From assembly GCF_958450345.1 (NCBI RefSeq), contig NC_088780.1, positions 67,665,533 to 67,729,532 of the forward strand: 64,000 nt of DNA. The letters run 5' to 3'. Of this stretch, positions 10,227-21,480 are shown piece by piece. The position numbers and the translations under genes were made by a program. Source of the DNA: Calliphora vicina. Lineage: Eukaryota; Arthropoda; Insecta; Diptera; Calliphoridae. The notes beneath the pieces are model-generated. The model did no database searches, was not told the DNA's origin, and worked only from the letters and a program-made list of their open reading frames with translations. How positions within the stretch are numbered: the first letter of the stretch is position 1; each line of letters opens with the position of its first letter.

Positions 10227-11393
10227 TCAGATGTTCAACTTTAATTCCCGATATCGGTCTTCCACATTTCCGTATTCTATAAACCATGTCGTCCAATTGC
10301 AGTGATTCCTTAATTTGGATGACAAACCCTTATTACGTTGTGAGCTATATCTGGTTTTCATTTGATCATTTGTCATTTTAATTCGTCTCCGAACGAGTTC
10401 ATGCATTTCTTTTTCTGCTGAAGCACCTTCACCCATCTTGGAACCCGGCCTGATGATCTTTTCTCTGCGGGACAGACCAAGCACTCCAACAGGAACCATT
10501 CCGTCGTTGCACTGTTCAACGAGGGCCTCCATTGTTACATGGCCACTTCTCACATCCGCTAGTTCCAACACCAACAAACCATTGTCTATACAATCCTTCA
10601 CTTCCTCACGGGCCCATACCAAATCCTCTGCCTCAGTGCTAGCTCTGTTTAAAGGTGGCTCCTGTAATACTTGATGATTCGCCAGCTGGTTATTTCTTGA
10701 TGGTGAAACATATCTGGTTCGCTTTAATGGTGCTCTACAGTTTAGCTGAATATGACCAATTTTACCACAGTTATAACATTTAATTTTGGCTTTACATTGC
10801 TTCTCAGTTAAAGCCTCTACAACTGTCTCTTTTTGACATTGAATATTATTCAAGTCCGACTCCTTTTTATCGATGCCATCCACTCTGTTGTTAATAACAT
10901 CAGACACTTTCTGAATTTTCTTATCTGTGGCTCTAGAAGATTCTTGAAGTTTTGTTAGAAGTTTATCGTTGTTTACTCTGAAAGTTTCTTTAACTTCAGC
11001 TAACAGCTTCTCGTTGTTTACTCGAAGTGCAGCTAGAAGCTTCTCGTTGTTTACTCGAAGTGCAGCTAGAAGCTTCTCGTTGTTTACTCGAAGTGCAGCT
11101 AGAAGCTTCTCGTTATTTACTTTATAAGTTTCTTGAAGTTTCATTTGCATTCCTTCCATCTTTTCCATAATAGCCACAAACATTGTGCTTAAATCCATGC
11201 TGCTTGTTGCTGAACGTGTAAAAACTTCCATTTCTTCCTTATATTCGAATTCGTAAGCTCCAATGTCAATATCACGCTGCTTGAATTCGTCTATCAGCCT
11301 ATTCTGCAATTCTGCCTTATTACCTGCTATTGGTAGCTCCAACATACTCAATTCTTTCTTGAGTTGTTCAACTTTTAGTTCTTCAAACTTCAT
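10227..11393 (-). CDS. Gag-derived fusion protein: SAP domain, coiled coil, zinc knuckle, integrase-tail remnant
   Basis: ATG at 11393 (MKFEEL...). The open frame continues upstream through the primer site into the LTR, but that part has no ATG. 388 codons without a stop. Residues 1-40 match the SAP pattern (LKVEQLKKELSMLELP, then G-K-AELQNRL), a DNA-binding helix-extended-loop-helix. A coiled-coil zone holds three tandem 11-residue units (AALRVNNEKLL), encoded by 33-bp direct repeats. A CCHC knuckle follows (CYNCGKIGHIQLNC), then the spacer normally found between protease and RT, and an integrase C-terminal remnant (RNKGLSSKLRNHC). Capsid core and protease are missing compared with sister copies, with frame preserved. 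Function unknown; it may be a chance open product of deletions. Confidence 0.65.
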   Translation of the reverse strand: MKFEELKVEQLKKELSMLELPIAGNKAELQNRLIDEFKQRDIDIGAYEFEYKEEMEVFTRSATSSMDLSTMFVAIMEKMEGMQMKLQETYKVNNEKLLAALRVNNEKLLAALRVNNEKLLAALRVNNEKLLAEVKETFRVNNDKLLTKLQESSRATDKKIQKVSDVINNRVDGIDKKESDLNNIQCQKETVVEALTEKQCKAKIKCYNCGKIGHIQLNCRAPLKRTRYVSPSRNNQLANHQVLQEPPLNRASTEAEDLVWAREEVKDCIDNGLLVLELADVRSGHVTMEALVEQCNDGMVPVGVLGLSRREKIIRPGSKMGEGASAEKEMHELVRRRIKMTNDQMKTRYSSQRNKGLSSKLRNHCNWTTWFIEYGNVEDRYRELKLNI

Positions 11394-11410
11394 GCTTATT
11401 AATTTGCAAT

Positions 11411-11426
11411 CCCACTTCTGACACCA
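11411..11426 (-). other. Primer-binding site, tRNA-Leu-like
   Basis: Read 5'-3' on the minus strand it is TGGTGTCAGAAGTGGG, two bases inside the 5' LTR. It is complementary to the 3' end of a leucine tRNA (from recalled tRNA sequence). The same site occurs at 34606-34621; the copy at 14855 has lost three bases (AAG). Confidence 0.72.
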
Positions 11427-11428
11427 AT

Positions 11429-12027
11429 TGTTACGTTTTAACCTTTTCAAAACGTTTGGTTTATTTCCTATAAATAAACCGGATACTTTTGATTGCAAAT
11501 AAACTGCCGTTTAGTAGTTTGGAAATTGTAACAACTCTTTATTTCTTTAAAATGTACAACAACAACAGAATTAAATAGCCACTCAATGTTTTTTATACAC
11601 GTTTATAAATTCTCAGAATTACAGACACAATTTATAATGTACACGAATTTACTTGAAAAACACAACACACTTTAAGGCACTTAGATGATGTTTCTTCGAA
11701 AAGCGTCACTGATCAACTCACTCACAACTGCAACCTCTTCCACTATTTATAACACTGCATTACCATCTAGAAAGCTCTTTAACTGTCAAAGTTCGAATAT
11801 TCTAGATCATACGCCATCTGTGGTGTACTTTCTACAATGTTCTTTAACTGATTATTCGAACTCGAATACAGCGTTGCCAACTTACAATCAAATCAACTGA
11901 AAGCTTTTATTTAACAATGCCCACAGATAGGTTACAGTTTTACAGCACTGTTACTTGAAAGCATTATGCTACTTTTAAATCAGCCGTTAAAATCGTTATA
12001 TTTGAATTCAAGTACAATTTCGTAACA
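11429..12027 (-). repeat. 5' LTR of provirus copy 1
   Basis: 599 bp, ends TGTTACG...CGTAACA. In element orientation it contains a TATA-like TATAAATA and an AATAAA just before the internal end, the usual promoter and polyadenylation layout. The open frame seen at 11685-11900 on the other strand is a shadow shared by LTR copies. Confidence 0.88.
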
Positions 12028-12925
12028 ATATTTTGATCGATATATACTGTAATTAATTAAAAGGCTTATAAAGCTATTAAAAACTATTTTTGTTCTCTAA
12101 AAAGTACATACAAAATTTATAGTTATACTTTGTATGTAAATCAATTAAAATAAGGGCATGTAAAATTAAATTTTTCAATAGAATGTTGTTGACAAAAAAA
12201 AAACACAGCTCTAGATTATTTTCTTTTTGTATACATGCATATTAGGACAAATGACACCTTTTTCTGTGCGAAAGTCATAAAATCAAAGTGCCGTTTTACA
12301 TTTGTTTTTGTTGTTTTTTAATTGGAAACACTTCAAATAAGAGACGCCTGTTTTTTGTTTGAGTTAAATGTCAAGCACCGTTACACAGCTATGCGTCAAA
12401 GACAATAGATGTAATTTTTTCTATAAATGTGCTTGCAATTTCAGTAGTGCTTGCTCAAATTTAAGTGCGTGTTTCTCGAATTGTGTTCATAATAATTCAT
12501 TGGTATAAAATGGAAAATAAAGAGGCAAGTAAGTATAAATATGTTTCATTAAAGCTGTTTTATATATATGTCGCTATACCTAAAAATAACTCATTTTTCT
12601 ACATTACCTCAAAGCGGTAAAATTTATCCAAAACTTTGACTTTTCGTAAGCCATAAAAAATTTTGACCCCATTTGACCTCTTTCAAATTTTAATAATAGA
12701 TTAAATAATAATTAATGAGTTATTAGCAATTTATCTCAAACTGCTTTTTTTGCGTTTTAGGAGTAATGCCTCTTTATTTCAGGTAACCTCTGTATAAAAA
12801 AACTATCTATTTGAAATATGACGAAAAGAATGCACAAAAAATGAAACAATTGATGCCGCTTTTAATTGATGTTAACATATTTTCAGATGAAGTGGAGAAG
12901 CATATAACGCAAGCAATACATTTTT
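12028..12925. other. Mostly featureless stretch with possible exon fragments
   Basis: At 12510 an ATG opens MENKEA and is followed at 12529 by a consensus 5' splice site (GTAAGT). Candidate 3' splice sites end at 12760 (TTTTGCGTTTTAG) and 12782 (TTTATTTCAG). After them about 12800-12918 reads IYLKYDEKNAQKMKQLMPLL and continues with charged, coding-like residues up to the repeat insertion at 12926. It could be a broken host gene or a transposon gene whose continuation lies beyond the insertions (see 22758-22976). Weak evidence only. Confidence 0.2.
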
Positions 12926-13197
12926 TATACCCTACACCACCATAGTGGGTAGGGTACAATGTGTTTGTGCAGATGTGTGTAACGTCCACATTGAAACTGG
13001 CTGACATCGGTCCATTATTCCACCTATCCCCCGTACAAATGTCCTCCCGAAATTGGATTTTATCGGTCATAAATGTTTAATTTATATAGTTACCAACAAA
13101 AATTTCGCACCAAATAAGTTTTTAAATACGCAATTCATGTCATCTAATTTTCTAATGATCGGTCCATAACACTATGCACGAAATTGACACTTTTTTT
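12926..13197. repeat. Dispersed dipteran repeat beginning TATACCCTACACC, left part
   Basis: Begins TATACCCTACACCACCATAG and contains words shared with 22402-22620, 35330-35530 and 36760-37090 (for example 'CCCATATAAG..C..TTCCGAAAAT' and 'GGTCCATAA'). Its right part resumes at 22402 after the nested insertion 13198-22401. Family unassigned; similar units are common in fly genomes. Confidence 0.5.
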
Positions 13198-14252
13198 CTG
13201 TCAAGAGGGGCACACAGCGGCTTAAAATAATTCGGGTACGCTGAATTCAGTAGTGCTAACCGTTTTTTTAGGTTAGCTCGTATTTTCGAGATATACCGTT
13301 ATTTCGAAAATGGAGGAGGTTGCACAACATATATTCGCGTAACTCAAAAGCCGTTTAGTTTATTGAATAAACTGAAAAAAAAACGAAATTCCGCAATCTT
13401 CTCAGTCGTTTTAGAAATATAAATTTTTGTTTGGCAAAAAAAATATTTTTTTTTAGAAAAATTTCGAAATTTTTGGTTTTTAATAATTAAAATCTGGCCA
13501 CAACTTTTCATTCTATTCACAAAAAATAATACAAATATCCCCTAATATATTATCAAAATATATAACTCTTAGCAATTAGCTACATCGTGCAGTGCACAAT
13601 CGTATAGAAAGAAAAGACGGAAATAAATCTAAACCCTTACTCCGATTTGAATGAAATTTGACATGTGCAAAGAAGAAGTGTTGACGAGTTTAAGGTTTGA
13701 ATTTTGACCGCATGAGTCTACCAGAGGTGCGGCCAGGGGTCACCAAAGTAGGACTCGGGTATGATCAATTTTTAAAACGATCCTCTTTCTTCGTTTGTGT
13801 TCCGATTTAAAAAAACATACACACTCCTCTTCGAGCACTACAAAAAACCTCATCGTGGCTGTCAACTATCTCTTATAGCTTAGGAGATATTCGCATTTTA
13901 AAATTAAATTATTAACATTTTTACCCATCATACTCCAGTTTTTTCATAACAGCGGGTCCAAATATTTACCGATTTTCTCATTTTTTCTTTTATTGGACAA
14001 ATGTATATGTCCAACAAAAAAAGAATTGTTTACAAATCGTGACTAACTAAAAAGTTATTTGCATTTGAATTTAAAAATTAAGAACGTATATGCATTTTCC
14101 AATTTTTAATGCCGTTTTAAAACAAAAAATTTCGAAATTTTAAAAAAAAAAAAATTATATTTCTAAAATGACTGAGAAGATTAAAAACATGTCAAGCTGT
14201 ACTTAAAGGCAATTTTGTTGCGGAATTTCGATTTCCAGTTACGCGAATATAT

Positions 14253-14852
14253 TGTTACGAAATTGTACTTGAATTCAAATATAACGATTTTAAGGACTGA
14301 TTTAAAAGTAACATAATGCTTTCAAATAACAGTGCTGTAATAGCAAACAGTAACATATCTGTGGGCATTATTAAATAAAAGCTTTCAGTTGACCATTGAT
14401 CGTAAGTTGGCAACGCTGTTTGAATTCGAATATTCAGTTAAAGAACATTGTAGAAAGTACACCACAGATGGCGTATGATCCAGAATATTCGAACTTTGAC
14501 AGTTAAAGAGCAATCTAGAGTGCAGATGGCAGTGTTATAAATAGTTGCAGAGGTTGCAGTCGTTAGTGAGTTTATCAGAGACGCTATTTGAATAAACATC
14601 AACTGAGTGCCTTAAAGTGTGCTGTATTTTTCAAGTGAATTCGTATACTTTATAAAGTGTTTGTATTTCTGAGAATTTATAAACGTGTATAAAAAACATT
14701 GAGTGGCTATTTAATTCTGTTGTTGTACATTTTAAATAAATAAAGAGTTGTTACAATTTTCAAACTACTAAACGGCTTTTATTTGCAATCAAAAGTATCC
14801 GGTTTATTTAAAGGAAATAAACCAAACGTTTTGAAAAGGTTGAAACGTAACA
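14253..14852 (+). repeat. 5' LTR of provirus copy 2
   Basis: 600 bp, TGTTACG...CGTAACA. Contains TATAAATA at about 14536-14543 and AATAAA near 14735, consistent with a promoter and polyadenylation signal. Confidence 0.88.
14536..14543 (+). promoter_or_regulatory. TATA box of the LTR promoter
   Basis: TATAAATA in the middle of the 5' LTR, retained in the other copies. Roughly 25-30 bp downstream is GTCGTTAGTGAG, a plausible initiator region. Inferred from position and consensus only. Confidence 0.45.
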
Positions 14853-14884
14853 ATTGGTGTCAGTGGGATTGCAAATTAATAAGC

Positions 14885-16194
14885 ATGAAGTTTGAAGAAC
14901 TGAAAGTTGAACAAATCAAGAAAGAATTGAGTAAGTTGGAGCTACCAACAGCAGGTAACAAGGCAGAATTGCAAAAAAGGCTAATAGATGAATTCAAGCG
15001 GCGTGATATTGACATCGGTACTTACTTAATTTGAGTACAAAGAAGAAGCTGAGATATGTACCCGATCAACAACGAGCAACATGGACTTAAACACAATGTT
15101 TGCCGCCATGATGGAGAAAATGAACGAAAATTCGAAACAGCTTGCGGAGGTTAAAACTGAACTTCTTGCGGAAGTTAAAGAAGAAAATAAAATAATAGAA
15201 ATGAAATTTGAAGAAACTTCTAGAGCGACATTCTCGTCTGTCGCTTCAGCAAATATCGGAAGTTATAAACAGCAGAGTGGATGGCATTGAGAAAAAGGTG
15301 TCCGCCTTAGAAAGCTGATTAGAAATACAAGCCATAGACGTCAATAAAAAACTCTCCGACTTAGAGATTGGTGTCGACAATAAACTGCACGATCTGGAAA
15401 TGAAAATTAATAATCTTCAATGTCAAGACGGACCGGTGCGAGTTATTTCAGAAACATCGAGTATAATAAAGGCTCCTAGCTTTGATGGCACCACACCATT
15501 TAATGTGTTCAAGTTCCAGTTCGATACGGTTGCCATTAGAAACATGTGGAAAGACGAAGTAAAAGCCATCGAATTGATTTTGGCCTTAAAAGGAAATGCA
15601 GCAGTAGTTCTTGAAAGCGTGCCAGTGAGCAACAGAAATTGTTATGATGACATAATGGAGGCGCTACAACGTAAGTACGGTGGAGAAACATTATAAAGAA
15701 TTATACCGAATGGAATTGCGTGGTAGAGTGCAGAATGCCAATGAGACGCTACAAGATTTTGCGATGGAAATCGAGCGTTTGCTACAGCTTATTTATCCAG
15801 GGGAGAACCATCCGATTTTGGAGCATTTGAAGATAGAGGCATTTGTGAATGGTATTCGCGATCCAGAGATAAAATATGCGGTATGTGCCACACCAAAGTC
15901 ATCATTCTTTGAAACCGTCTCATTCGCGTTGGTACAAGAAACAGCAAAGATAATTTCAAAGCCTCATATGTGTAATGTGCGGATAGAAGTATGGTGTACG
16001 AATTAAAGGAATTAAAAGAGGCAGTTTTAAAGGCTTTAAGTAAGAGACAAACTAAAGACAAAGTTAAGTGTTATAACTGTGGAAAAATGGGTCACATTCA
16101 GCGAAACTGCAGAGCACCAATAAAGCGAATCTGATATGTTTCACCATCAAGAAATAACCAGCTGGCGAATCATCAAGTATTACAGGAGCCACCT
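14885..16194 (+). pseudogene. Gag polyprotein with SAP domain, capsid-like domain and CCHC knuckle, frameshifted
   Basis: ATG 14885. Residues 1-40 form a SAP motif (LKVEQIKKELSKLELP, then GNKAELQKRL). A one- or two-base insertion near 15025 shifts the frame (stop at 15034). A coiled-coil stretch (15081-15290), a stop and another shift follow. The retrotransposon Gag core is clear at 15400-15690 (APSFDGTTPFNVFKFQFDTV) and 15680-15960 (TLQDFAMEIERLLQLIYPG, FVNGIRDPEIKYAV). A zinc knuckle lies near 16069-16110 (CYNCGKMGHIQRNC). At least four frame breaks make this copy non-coding. Gag would form the particle; a SAP motif at its start is unusual and suggests DNA or chromatin binding. Confidence 0.8.
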
Positions 16195-16758
16195 TTGAAG
16201 CGAGCTAGCACTGAGGGACAGGATCTGCCACCCACACCTGATGGCCCTACCATCTCCATATCAGTACTGCAGCAGGAAAATAACAATCTTACTGCTAGTG
16301 GGTACATCAACGGTCGGAAGCACATCCTTACTACGGACACGGGAGCGTCGCAGTCTATCATCAGAACAGATTTAGTAAAGAAATCGATGGAACCAATTTG
16401 CAATGTAAGTCTACGCACCGCTACTGGAGAGCCTGCCGCTGTCCATGGTAAAGTTAATGTGAAACTAACTATTGGTGGTATTAGCGTAAATCATGTCTTT
16501 GTTGTTGCCGATATTGTGGACGAAGTAATCATTGGTGCAGACTTCATGATTAGTCACAGCATTACTTTGGATATGGGACAAAAAGTCATGAATTGGCGAA
16601 ATGTTAAAATACCCCTTGACGTCGGATATGAGAGCAAGTCTCAAGTAAGAAAGTTAGTTTTTGTTGAGCACAAAAGGTTGCCACCGCAGAGGATTTGGTA
16701 TGGGCCCGTGAGGAAGTGGAGGATTATGGTTTGTTGGTGTTGGAACCAGCGGATGTGA
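16195..16758 (+). pseudogene. Retropepsin-like protease and downstream spacer
   Basis: Contains the catalytic motif DTGASQSII (around residues 48-56) preceded by GRKHILT, and the second hallmark VIIGADFMI about 65 residues later, as in Ty3/gypsy aspartic proteases. The frame passes the knuckle-side linker (RASTEGQDLPPTPDGP). After KLVFVEHKRLPPQ the frame shifts: the correct continuation (EDLVWAREEVED, PR-RT spacer) is in another frame from 16695. The minus-strand copy at 28302-29432 keeps these two segments in one frame. The protease core is complete, but no polymerase follows. Confidence 0.78.
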
Positions 16759-17150
16759 GAAGTGGCCATGTAACAATGGAGGCCCTCGTTGAACAGTGCA
16801 ACGACGGAATGGTTCCTGTTGGAGTGCTTGGTCTGTCCCGCAGAGAAAAGATCACCAGGCCGGGTTCCAAGATGGGTAAAGGTGCTTCAGCAGAAAAAGA
16901 AATGCATGACCTCGTTCGGAGACGAAGTAAAATGACAAATGACCAAATGAAAACCAGATATAGCTCACAACGTAATAAGGGTTTGTCATCCAAATTAAGG
17001 AATCACTGCAAAGGACGACATAGGGTAATTAAGAAATTGGACGACATGGTATACGGAAATACGGAAATGTGGAAGACCAATATCGGGAATTAAAGTTGAA
17101 CATCTGAAACGACTAGCCACCTATGGGAGAAGTGAATCTATGACTATTCG
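16695..17150 (+). pseudogene. Pol remnant: PR-RT spacer joined directly to the integrase C-terminal tail
   Basis: The first part (LLVLEPADVRSGHVTMEALV, VPVGVLGLSRREKI) resembles the segment between protease and RT in Ty3/gypsy pol. The last part (HDLVRRRSKMTNDQMKTRYS, QRNKGLSSKLRNHCKG, LDDMVYGN) resembles the integrase C-terminus. The join falls around 'KGASAEKEMHDLV'. Everything normally between, including RT, RNase H and the integrase DDE core, is missing. The same join occurs at 10227-11393 and in the copy at 28302-29432. Family assignment is by motif recall. Confidence 0.62.
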
Positions 17151-17161
17151 GGACGAACAGG

Positions 17162-17177
17162 CTTAAGCGGGGGGCAG
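17162..17177 (+). other. Polypurine tract of provirus copy 2
   Basis: CTTAAGCGGGGGGCAG immediately before the 3' LTR at 17178; identical in position and near identical in sequence in the other two proviruses. Confidence 0.8.
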
Positions 17178-17689
17178 TGTTACGAAATTGTACTTGAATT
17201 CAAATATAAAGATTTTAAGGGCTGATTTAAAAGTAGCATAATGCTTTCAAATAACGCCCCCGAGAAGATAACAAACTCTGGCCAACAAACTTTTTTGGTT
17301 TTACTCATTTTTAAGAGAGTAAATAAAAAATTCTCTCTGAGAATAATTTGCAGCAGAGAAAATTGAGTGTTTTCTGCTTTACAAACCGAATTTTAAGTGC
17401 TGCCAAGTTTAAATACACGAATTTACTACTTAATTTATATAAAAATCATGAATGCCTGTTCTTCTTCATTTTTGTGCATGGGAGAGGATTTTCGGCCTCT
17501 AACAAACTTTTATTCATTTTCTAACAAACTTTACAGTCACTTTAACTAAATTTTTAATTTATTTAAAATGATAATAAAAATGAAATAAATTACATTTTTA
17601 ATTTATAAATTAAAAAAAATGTTATGTTAAAAAACACTCATGTTATGTATGCTTCAAAAGCAAATAACGTTTATACAAAAAAATCACTC

Positions 17690-19146
17690 AAACCACTTTT
17701 TAGCCTATTGTTTAAAAATGGGGCCTTGTGCCAAAATTTAGAAAACGGGGCGTGATAGAGGAAGGTCTTGGCTACATTCCCCCATACCAGGTTTTTTCCT
17801 GTACGAATAGGTGTTCGAACAAATTTTTCAAAAAACAGTTTTTTGAAAAATCACTCAAACTATTTGGGGACATATAGGGCAAAAATGGTTATTTGTGCCA
17901 AAATTTGGAAAACGGGCTGCGATAGGGGATGGTCTTGGCTACATTCCCCTATACCAAGTTTTTTCCTGTACGGATAGGCGTTCGAACACATTTTTCAAAA
18001 AACTGTTTTTTGAAAAATCACTCAAACTATTTGGGTACATATAGGGCAAAAATGGTTATTTGTGCCAGAATTTGGAAAACGGGACGTGATAGGGCATGGT
18101 CTTGGCTATATTCCCCCATACTTTGTTTTTTCGTGTACGGGTAGGCGTTCACAAATTTTTCAAGAAACTGTTTTTTGAAAAATCACTCAAACTATTTGGG
18201 GACATATAGGGCAAGAATGGTTATTTGTGCCAAAATTTGGAAAACGGAACGTGATAGGGCATGTTCTTGGATACATTCCCCCATACTTGGTTTTTTCCTG
18301 TACGGATAGGTGTTCGAATAAATTTTTCAAAAAACTATTTTTTGAAAAATCACTCAAACTATTTGGGGACATATAGGGCAAGAATGGTTATTTGTGCCAA
18401 AATTTCGAAAACGGAACGTGATAGAGGAAGGCCTTGGCTACATTTCCCAGTTTTTTCCTGTACGGATAGGTGTTCGAACAAATTTTTCCAAAATCTGTTT
18501 TTTGAAAAATCACTCAAACCACTTTTTGCCCTATTGGTTAAAAATGGTTATTTGTGGCAAAATTTGGAAAACGGGGCGTGATAGAGGAAGGCCTTGGCTA
18601 CATTCCCCCATACTTGGTTTTTTCCTGTAGGGATAGGTGTTCGAACAAATTTTCAAAAAACTGTTTTTTGAAAAATCACTCAAACTATTTGGAGGCATAT
18701 AGGGCAAAAATGGTTATTTGTGCCAAAATTTGGAAAACGGCACGTGATAGGGCATGTTCTTGGCTACATTCCTCCAAACTTGGTTTTTTCGTGTATGGAT
18801 TGGCGTTCGAACAAATTTTTCAAAAAACAGTTTTTAGAAAAATCACTCAAACTATTTGGGGACATATAGGGCAAGAATGGTTATTTGTGCCAAAATTTGG
18901 AAAACGGGGCGTGATAGGGCATGTTCTTGGCTACATTCCCCAATACTTGGTTTTTTCCTGTACGGATAGGCGTTCGAACAAATTTTTCAAAAAACTGTTT
19001 TTTGAAAAATCACTCAAACTATTTGGGGACTTATAGGGCGAAAATGGTTGCTTGTGCCTAAATTTGGAAAAAACGCTGTGATAGGGGATGGTCTTGGCTG
19101 CATTCCCCCATACCAAGTTTTTTCCTGTACGAATAGGCGTTCGAAC
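17690..19146. repeat. Tandem array of nine ~167-bp units (left arm)
   Basis: The landmark GTTTTTTCCTGTACGGATAG recurs at about 17791, 17958, 18125, 18290, 18450, 18617, 18783, 18950 and 19117, a spacing of 160-167 bp. Each unit also contains TTTTTCAAAAAACTG, 'CAAACTATTTGGGGACAT' and GGTCTTGGCTACATTCCCC. Open frames here change frame from unit to unit (167 is not a multiple of 3) and are not genes. Confidence 0.85.
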
Positions 19147-19739
19147 ACGTTTGTTTATTTCCTTTAAATAAACCGGATACTTTTGATTGCAAATAAAAGC
19201 CGTTTGTTTAGTAGTTTGAAAATTGTAACAACTCTTTATTTATTTAAAATGTACAACAACAGAATTAAATAGTCACTCAATGTTTTTTTTTATGCACGTT
19301 TATAAATTTGCAGAAATACAGACACATTTTATAATGTACACGAATTCACTTGAAAAACACAGCACACTTTAAGGCACTCAGTTGATGTTTATTCGAAAAG
19401 CGTCTCTGATAAACTCACTAACGACTGCAACCTCTGCCACTATTTATAACACTGCCATCTGCACTCTAGATTGCTCTTTAACTGTCAAAGCTCGTATATT
19501 CTAGAGCTCTAATACATACGCCATCTGTGGTGTACTTTCTACAATGTTCTTTAACTGAATATTCGAATTCAAACAGCGTTGCCAACTTACGATCAATGGT
19601 AAACTGAAAGCTTTTATTTAATAATGCCCTCAGATATGTTACAGTTTGCTATTACAGCACTGTTATTTAAAAGCATTATTCTACTTTTAAATCAGCCGTT
19701 AAAATCGTTATATTTGAATTCAAGTACAATTTCGTAACA
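19147..19739 (-). mobile_element. Truncated LTR of the RTAT family
   Basis: Begins at ACGTTTGTTTATTTCC, lacking the first ~23 bp of the LTR in this orientation, and ends with CGTAACA followed by ATAT. It abuts the satellite array directly in the middle of a unit (after GTTCGAAC), so the missing end was probably lost by a deletion that also shortened the array. Confidence 0.82.
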
Positions 19740-20735
19740 ATATTATTTTGTCGCCTTGATAATTTCAAAGTGCGCATCAATAAATGTATAAACCATTAAT
19801 TGTTTACAAGATATAGTAAAAAGTCGATTAAAAAAACAAGTCGAATGTTAGAAAAGTTGACTTTTTATAAATTACAAAATTTATCGACTCTTTAATAGTC
19901 GATAAAAGTCAAAAGGTCGAAAAGTCGAGTTTTTGTTTCAACTAATAAATCCTATTATTCACAAATTAATGTGCAGTTTTTCTATAGCGAATGAGCGTTT
20001 TGAGTGGACGTTTTACATGTATTTTGTTTTTGTTACAATAACAAAACACATGTTAAATTTCCACTCAAAGTACTCGTTCGATATAGAAAAACAGCACATA
20101 AATTTTACACAAACGAAAAACTTTTAAAGCAAATCAGAAAATGTCTTTATTAGTATTTCAGAAATTTGTAATAATATTTATTAAATTTATTTTATAAAAA
20201 TTACTATTACATATATTTTTATTGGAAATGGAAATTTCTAAAAAATTAAATAAAATAAGAAATTTCTGAAATATAACCGAAATTTTCTGAAATACAATTA
20301 GAAATATCTGAAATACAGTATAAAATATATATTGAAATGTAGTTGTACAAATCACATAGAGCGGAAACTTGAATAAACTCAAACAAAAATTTTACTCAAA
20401 TTAATCACACATACGAGTGTTGTTTTTGTTTTCACATAGTTTTTTCTACTAATACATTCTCACCACTTAGGTTTTTGACATCTGAGTTAGGTCTTTGGCA
20501 GGAGAGTTTCCGCTCTATGTCTATTCTCTATGTTTAAAATGTTCGAAATTAGAAAACTCAAAATTTATTTGAAAACTCGTTTTTCTTTCGTTTTTCTGAA
20601 TTAGGCCCTTCTTTACACAAAATTTCATGTAAAAGTTTTCTAATTTCAAGATTTTCAAAAATATTTTCTTAAGAAAATCTGATGTACAAAAAGATTTTCC
20701 TAAGAAAGTCAGTTAAATCAGATGATTTTCTTAAG
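19740..20735. other. Central region of the Foldback-like element, no gene
   Basis: AT-rich, with short repeats of 'TTTCTGAAATA' type near 20255-20330 and one MITE (19971-20098). No transposase motif is recognised in any frame. Confidence 0.45.
19971..20098. mobile_element. 128-bp palindromic MITE, copy 1 (TSD TAA)
   Basis: Starts TGTGCAGTTTTTCTATAGCG and ends as its near reverse complement (...ATAGAAAAACAGCACA). TAA flanks both sides (19968-19970, 20099-20101). Nearly identical, in inverted orientation, to 21481-21609. Open frames reading through it are palindrome artefacts. Confidence 0.68.
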
Positions 20736-21150
20736 GGGATGTAGCCAAGACATTCCTCTATCATGCCCCGTTTTCTAAATGTTGGCACAAATTACCATTT
20801 TTAACCAATAGGCCAAAAAGTTGTTTGAGTGATTTTTCAAAAAATAGTTTTTTGAAAAATTTGTTCAAACACCTATCCTTGCAGGATAAAACCAAGCATG
20901 CGGGAATGTAGCCAAGGCCTTCCTCTATCACGCCACGTTTTCCAAATTTTGGCACAAATAACCATTTTTGCCCTATATATCCCCAAATAGTTTGAGTGAT
21001 TTTTCAAGAAATAGTTTTTTGAAAAATTTGTTCGAACGCCTATCCGTACAGGAAAAAACCAAGTATAGGGGAATGTAGCCATTCCCCTTTTCCAAATTTT
21101 GGCACAAGGCCCCATTTTTAAATAATAGGCTAAAAAGTGGTTTGAGTGAT
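20736..21150. repeat. Inverted partial array of the ~167-bp unit (right arm)
   Basis: Reverse-complement copies of the left-arm unit; the landmark (as CAGGAT/AAAAAACC) recurs near 20880 and 21050. About 2.5 units. Confidence 0.8.
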
Positions 21151-21480
21151 TTTTTTGTATAAACGTTATTATTTGCTTTTGAAGCATACATAACATGAGT
21201 GTTTTTTAACATAAAATTTTTTTTTAATTTATAAATTAAAAATGTAATTTATTTCATTTTTTATTATCATTTTAAATAAATTTTTAAGTAAATTAAAAAT
21301 TTAGTTAAAGGGACGGACTGTGAAGTTTGTTAGAAAATGAATAAAAGTTTGTTAGAGGCCGAAAATCCTCTCCCATGCACAAAAATGAAGAAGAATGGGC
21401 ATTCAATGTTGATTGATAGTTTATATAAATTAAATAGTAAATTCGTGTATTTAATCTTGGCAGCACTGAAAATTAACTTT

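Larger units (their letters stand above)
9666..12027 (-). mobile_element. Internally deleted Ty3/gypsy-type provirus, copy 1 (TSD ATAT)
   Basis: On the minus strand: 5' LTR 11429-12027, primer-binding site 11411-11426, a single open Gag-derived frame 11393-10227, polypurine tract 10170-10157, and 3' LTR 10156-9666. ATAT is duplicated at 9662-9665 and 12028-12031. Compared with the copies at 14253 and 27491 it has lost the Gag capsid region and the whole protease, in addition to the family-wide loss of RT, RNase H and most of integrase. The 3' LTR is rearranged relative to the 5' LTR. Confidence 0.9.

Noticed and set aside
11685..11900. 71-codon open frame recurring at 27741-27956 and 34875-35090
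   Set aside because: Antisense reading within LTR copies; conserved only because the LTRs are.
15423..15632. Antisense frames over gag (also 33864-34238, 16724-16993, 10438-10674)
   Set aside because: Shadows of the real gag or pol-tail frames on the opposite strand.
17768..19036. Several overlapping open frames (60-160 codons) with repeated FSKN-FLKNHSNYLG-like peptides
   Set aside because: They read through the ~167-bp tandem units of the Foldback-like element. The unit length is not a multiple of three and frames hop between units, so this is satellite sequence, not a protein repeat family. The same applies to 18381-18187, 20955-20761, 21196-20873 and 21212-20973.
17690..19146. CRISPR-like array
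   Set aside because: Units are long, adjacent and without unique spacers, in a eukaryotic transposon.
20158..20382. 74-codon Phe/Ile-rich minus-strand frame
   Set aside because: Produced by AT-rich short repeats in the Foldback centre; hydrophobicity reflects base composition, not a membrane protein.
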